A program made the translations under genes and the position numbers. Below the pieces are notes generated by a model. That model saw only the letters and a program-made list of their open reading frames with translations. It ran no database searches and had not been told where the DNA came from. From Bryum argenteum (lineage: Eukaryota > Streptophyta > Bryopsida > Bryales > Bryaceae), in NCBI GenBank assembly GCA_037043015.1, contig CM073321.1, forward strand, positions 33,706,101 through 33,770,100: DNA of 64,000 nucleotides, given 5' to 3'. The first letter of the stretch is position 1. Each line of letters begins with the position of its first letter. Below, piece after piece: positions 60,574-64,000 of this stretch.

Positions 60574-61147
60574 ATTTAGCTCGAGTCGAGCTAAATGGGC
60601 ATCCACAAACAAATGTTTTGAGTTCATGATGAGTTGTTTGCACGAAGTTCGATTAGCTCGAGTCGAGCTAAATGGTCATCTGCGTTCAAATGATTCGAGT
60701 TCGTCTTGATGGGCAAATTGACGATGTTCATTTAGCTGGACCCGAGCTAAATGGTCATCACGGTAGTTTAATCGAATTCGTTTAGTTGAACAATTTAAGG
60801 GAAGACCATTTAGCTCGACTCGAGCTAAATGGTCATCGACGGAAAAATTATTTGAGTTCGTCTTATGAGATGATTGTAGGAGGATCATTTAGCTCGAGTC
60901 AAGCTTAATGGTCATCCAGATAAGAATGCTTCGGGGTTTGCTTGATAATCTATTATCTGGAATATCATTTAGCGCGACTCGAGCTAAATATTCATCCACA
61001 AGTAAATGACTTGTGTTCATCTTGATGAGATTATTGAAGGTGGATCATTTAGCTCGAGTCGAGCTAAATGGTCATCCACATACAAATGCTTGAAGGTAGC
61101 TTGATGAACTGTTGTTTTGAAGACTATTTAGCTCGAGTCGAGCTAAA
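60574..61147. repeat. Array of eight type B palindromes with 78-80 bp period
   Basis: Starts at 60,574, 60,652, 60,730, 60,808, 60,887, 60,967, 61,047 and 61,125. The distances are 78, 78, 78, 79, 80, 80 and 78. Palindromes are 22-23 bases and mostly exact. The spacers of about 55 bases have diverged but share TGGTCATC and GAGTTCGTCTTGATGAG. It is the best preserved array in the window. Confidence 0.95.
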
Positions 61148-61279
61148 TGGTCATACACATTTCAGATTGCAGGTATATCAATTTACTAGTGATTACTCAT
61201 GATTGTTTGTTTATTGTTGGCATTGAGGTAATCTTTTTAAGAAACTCTTCTATTTCTTCTCTTGGTGTTACTGGTCATT

Positions 61280-62880
61280 ATGGAATTGAGTGATTCCGAT
61301 GGCGACGGAGATTTTCAGCGTCTTTTTCCTGAGGTAGAGGATTTACTTTTTTTGCTTAATATATTTTTGTCTTTTTGTCTTGAGTTTATCCATTGGTACT
61401 AATTCATCTTTGTTTGCGGTCTCATAGGACTTGGATGTCCCTTCCGAGCTTGTTCTTCCGGACCATTTAAAAGATTGCCTCAGACTGCCAAGAAACAAAT
61501 GAGTTACGAAATTTGTGACACTTCTCAACGATAGAGGGGACGTTGTAGGTGAAGGCATTTGTCAGACTTTGGACGCTGAAAGAATGTTACATAGTACTGA
61601 CGAGCCCGTATGTGAAGATCAAGTAGTTGTGCATATCGTGAAGTGCTTGAATTTTGACTTCGTACTTGCTGATACCATATTTGGAACTAGGAGTTGGAAG
61701 CTTAGCCATGCTATCCATGAGGGTTGGTCATTACTTAATCATCTACGAGTTGATCAATTTAACGTCGTTGTTTATGCCCGCGATCATCTAAAGAGAAAGG
61801 AGGTGCGACCGTATAAATTGGGACAACGAAACTCTCGATCCTTAAGGACCAAGAGAGAAGAGGAGCTCTTGACGTCAGATTTTGTCAACTCGGTTGCAAG
61901 CAAGATTTGCTGCAAGAAGAACTGTTGCCAACCTTTCTCTCGAGATAAAATTATGGCTCTCCGAAAGCAGATGTACGAGGCTTCGGGTTTTAAATCTAAG
62001 TCACATTTTAAGATAGATGTTCATAATCGTTTTCATCAGGCACCAGACGGCACGATGATGGTAACCACAGGCATCAACGTTTGCGCGCGTGCATGACAAC
62101 ATATTAGTGGAGTTCTGATTTCAACGTTCTACAGGAGGTACAACCACCGAAGTACAGGAAATCCATTGTTACCTACAGGTGAGATGAAACCTTTGGTACC
62201 TATTCCCATGAAGAACCGTGATGACATTGTAAAAGGCATTGGAGGGTTTATTAAGATGTGGGAGACTTCATGTGCGGAGGACATATCTGGAGAAATTTGT
62301 CGGCGACATGAATTTGTTATTCGCTATTAGCAAGCTGTGAACCTTGCGTTGGTTGAGCCTATAGAAGTGTCTTCATTTTTGAAGAACGGGTGTTGGCCTT
62401 AAACTCGAGTACCTGCGACACGAGAATTCTTAAATACTTGCAAATTGCGAGAGGAATATGGGCGTGATCCGCACTTTATTGGACGCTTGTGTGGCAGACC
62501 AAGGGAGTCGTTTCGGGTTGGTCGAGATGTTTTTGCTGGATATTTTGTAGCTCTACGTCCAACCGATGGGGATGCTCGTCCTTTCTAGATTGCTAGGGCT
62601 TTAGCTGATTTTCACGATTCCCTTGGTCTATCACACAACTGTATTCAAATCCAATATTTTCAACCTATATAAAAAAAAGTGTTGTTCAGGAAACCTATGC
62701 CGGTTGAACTACGAAGAAGACTTTCAAATGGAAAGTTGAAGACACTCACATTCCGGAATGGTTTCATGCTGATGCTATTTTTACGTCATGGAAATCAAGT
62801 GCAAAAATTGGCTCTCAGCGTCCGATTATTTCATTATTGGAGCGTTAAATCGACATGGAAAACCCACCGGTGTGAGCGTT
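61280..62880 (+). pseudogene. DUF7869-type transposase of element III, internally deleted
   Basis: Met at 61,280 (MELSDSDGDGDFQRL), then an intron (about 61,333-61,430), then VTKFVTLLNDRGDVVGEGIC, aligned with the start of the 12.1 kb copy. The Cys cluster SKICCKKNCCQPF (61,900) and FKIDVHNRFH are well kept. After ISGVLISTFYR near 62,130 the sequence jumps to PLVPIPMKNRDDIVKGIGGF. The catalytic core with the DNxxGDNKN and GHTHDDID motifs is missing, about 1.4 kb compared with the other copy. The C-terminal part shows GRDVFAGYFVALRPTDGDAR and IQIQYFQPI. Several stops follow. It cannot be an active transposase. Confidence 0.75.
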
Positions 62881-63022
62881 GAACGTTGAGCGGTAAAGTT
62901 TGAGCGGTAAGAAAAAAAAATTAAAAGTTTATGGCCCTATTACCATAGAATGGGTGGTTCTAAAATTTTGAAATGGTTGTTTTTAAGCATAAAAGTACCA
63001 AAAACCGTGGATATAGGTCTTT
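62868..63022 (+). repeat. Short repeat also present inverted at 51.58-51.77 kb
   Basis: It holds GGTGTGAGCG, two GAGCGGT motifs, an A/T tract and CCGTGGAT in the same order as the minus strand at 51,773-51,585. It cuts off the transposase C-terminus. Confidence 0.35.
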
Positions 63023-63749
63023 TATCCATTTCTTTTTATGGTATTGGGGTCCTACAATATTTTATAAATTATCCATATTTGCAAGTTTAAATAAAAGTTA
63101 ATTAAATTAGTGCTCACATCATCATGTGTAACCAATACAATTCAAATCATATACTCACCCCGTTCACTCAAAAATACAAATTCTGAACCAAAATTTGGGA
63201 TGGTCCTTTGGAGCATCAATAAATTTATTTTACCGATTTTAAAATTTGGAGACTAATTAGGGCTGACGTTAGCAATTTCCTATTACACTTCTCAGAATTA
63301 TATGTAAATGCTTCAGTTTATATAATCTGAAATTTATAACTACAAGTCGTCTTTCTGTGTCTCCTTGTAAAGTGTTCAGAAAGACATTCACGTGGCATTG
63401 TAGTGGTCCGAGTTCGATTCTCCTCGGCCTTGTTGGAGCGTTGCACTACGTGTTAAAGCAGCTATCCTAAGCTATTCAAATACTGGACTAGAGCCGCTAC
63501 CAACATTGGCAAGATTCAATCACTCCAATGGAAAGTAAAGAAACGTTCTGAAACTTTTAGTTTGCATTGAGTTTAAAACTTAAACATTGAGATGAATTAA
63601 GAAATCGTTAAACGTTCATGATTAATAGGTAAACGTCATGGATAGATATAAATGTATAACAAAAGCACATATATGACCAATGCCGTAGGGCAACTACAGA
63701 TAAATGACCCTACGGCCTACGTAGTCCAAACCAAACCACGAAAATGAAA
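63023..63749. other. Spacer between transposase and methyltransferase gene of element III
   Basis: TTAGGGCTGACGT followed by TTCCTATTACA (63,257) matches 20,083-20,112 next to the 3' end of the element II gene, so this is conserved element sequence. A tRNA-like piece lies at 63,360-63,430. Confidence 0.45.
63360..63440 (+). mobile_element. tRNA-derived SINE-like fragment
   Basis: A clean box B (GAGTTCGATTCTCC, 63,410-63,423) is preceded by GTGGTCC as in the piece at 15.5 kb. A box A is only vaguely present. Not an intact tRNA. Confidence 0.4.
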
Positions 63750-64000
63750 AAACCTAGAATGCTGATGGTGAACCACCATTAAAGTGTTGGTCACACTAAT
63801 CAGCCTCATCGTCTATAAACGCAAGCACTCTCGAGCTAAATCATCATTGTCTACTACTGTCCGATAAGACGGGAGAAGGGGTAACGACAAAATCCTGAGC
63901 TATCCTTTCCGCATAAGATGGTAGGGTGAAAGTTTGCGGAGGACTGCTGTAGAGACTTCCGCCGCCAAGTAAGCGTCGATTGAAACCTGCGATTCTAAAA
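63750..64000 (-). pseudogene. C-terminal exon of element III ParB-methyltransferase gene (cut by window edge)
   Basis: The minus strand reads SLYSSPPQTFTLPSYAERIAQDF and PSPVLSD, which matches HLYNSSPSTFTLPSYAKRLAQKF and PSSILSD in element II (20,460-20,390). The next part repeats the CDQHFNGG-like ending out of frame. The gene continues to the right. It lies tail-to-tail with the transposase, with no ParB-only gene between. Confidence 0.6.

Noticed and set aside
60574-61147. CRISPR-like array
   Set aside because: Repeats are regularly spaced and palindromic, but spacers are related to each other, there are no cas genes, and the DNA is plainly eukaryotic.

Overview
The window looks like repeat-dense nuclear DNA of a land plant. 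TTTAGGG-type telomere-like repeats are present (35,540 and 57,720), genes have introns and TATA boxes, and nearly every recognisable coding stretch belongs to a plant-type DNA transposon. From memory of the protein families (DUF7869-type transposase, kinase-bearing hAT), a bryophyte such as a liverwort is my best guess, but this is inference. I see no convincing ordinary host gene, rRNA, tRNA or CRISPR, and no capsid or envelope gene.

The background layer is a family of large DNA transposons with an unusual layout. Their parts are: (i) a plus-strand DUF7869/RNase H-like transposase (12.1-14.9 kb and 61.3-62.9 kb); (ii) minus-strand genes that join a ParB/sulfiredoxin-like domain to a permuted amino-methyltransferase-like fold (0.07-4.0 kb; 20.2-24.6 kb continuing at 42.8-45.3 kb; C-terminus at 63.75-64.0 kb), plus one ParB-only relative (18.4-19.9 kb); and (iii) arrays of 22-23 bp palindromes repeated every 70-100 bp in the 5' leader intron of each gene. 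There are two sequence dialects: type A, TTCAACTCGA around a central base (element I at 1-6.7 kb and the copy at 10.5-15 kb), and type B, TTTAGCTCGA around a central base (element II at about 18-53 kb and element III at about 59.9-64 kb). In element III eight palindromes are spaced 78-80 bp apart. A transposon whose product joins ParB-like and methyltransferase-like folds, with clustered palindromes as plausible target sites, is the most unusual system here.

Element II is interrupted by nested insertions. An 18.1 kb hAT element (24,609-42,754) has terminal repeats starting CAGGGTTGTCA and a perfect 8 bp target duplication (ATGTGGAC). It carries a decayed hAT transposase and three passenger genes: a RING-like/large acidic protein, a Tyr/Gly/Arg-rich repeat protein, and a protein kinase. 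Four genes each begin beside a block of GC-rich CCGACCG repeats with a TATA box. A 315 bp MITE with the same termini and its own 8 bp duplication lies nearby in an intron (23,454-23,768). A MULE-type transposase remnant with a zinc finger and SWIM domain (47.2-51.3 kb) sits between the 5' part of the methyltransferase gene and its palindrome array. An FCP1/HAD-phosphatase-like gene fragment (15.9-17.8 kb) lies between transposase and ParB genes.

The remaining DNA is AT-rich filler: microsatellites and a decaying tandem repeat (9.1-10.05 kb), a 205 bp satellite (43.6-44.6 kb), a 21 bp minisatellite (54.8-55.1 kb), segmental duplications inside the hAT element (32.6-36.6 kb), tRNA-derived SINE-like pieces (15.5 and 63.4 kb), and a near-perfect 41 bp-arm hairpin (4.61-4.71 kb). 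Coding regions are broken in most elements, so this is largely a graveyard, although sharp target duplications show that some insertions are fairly recent.
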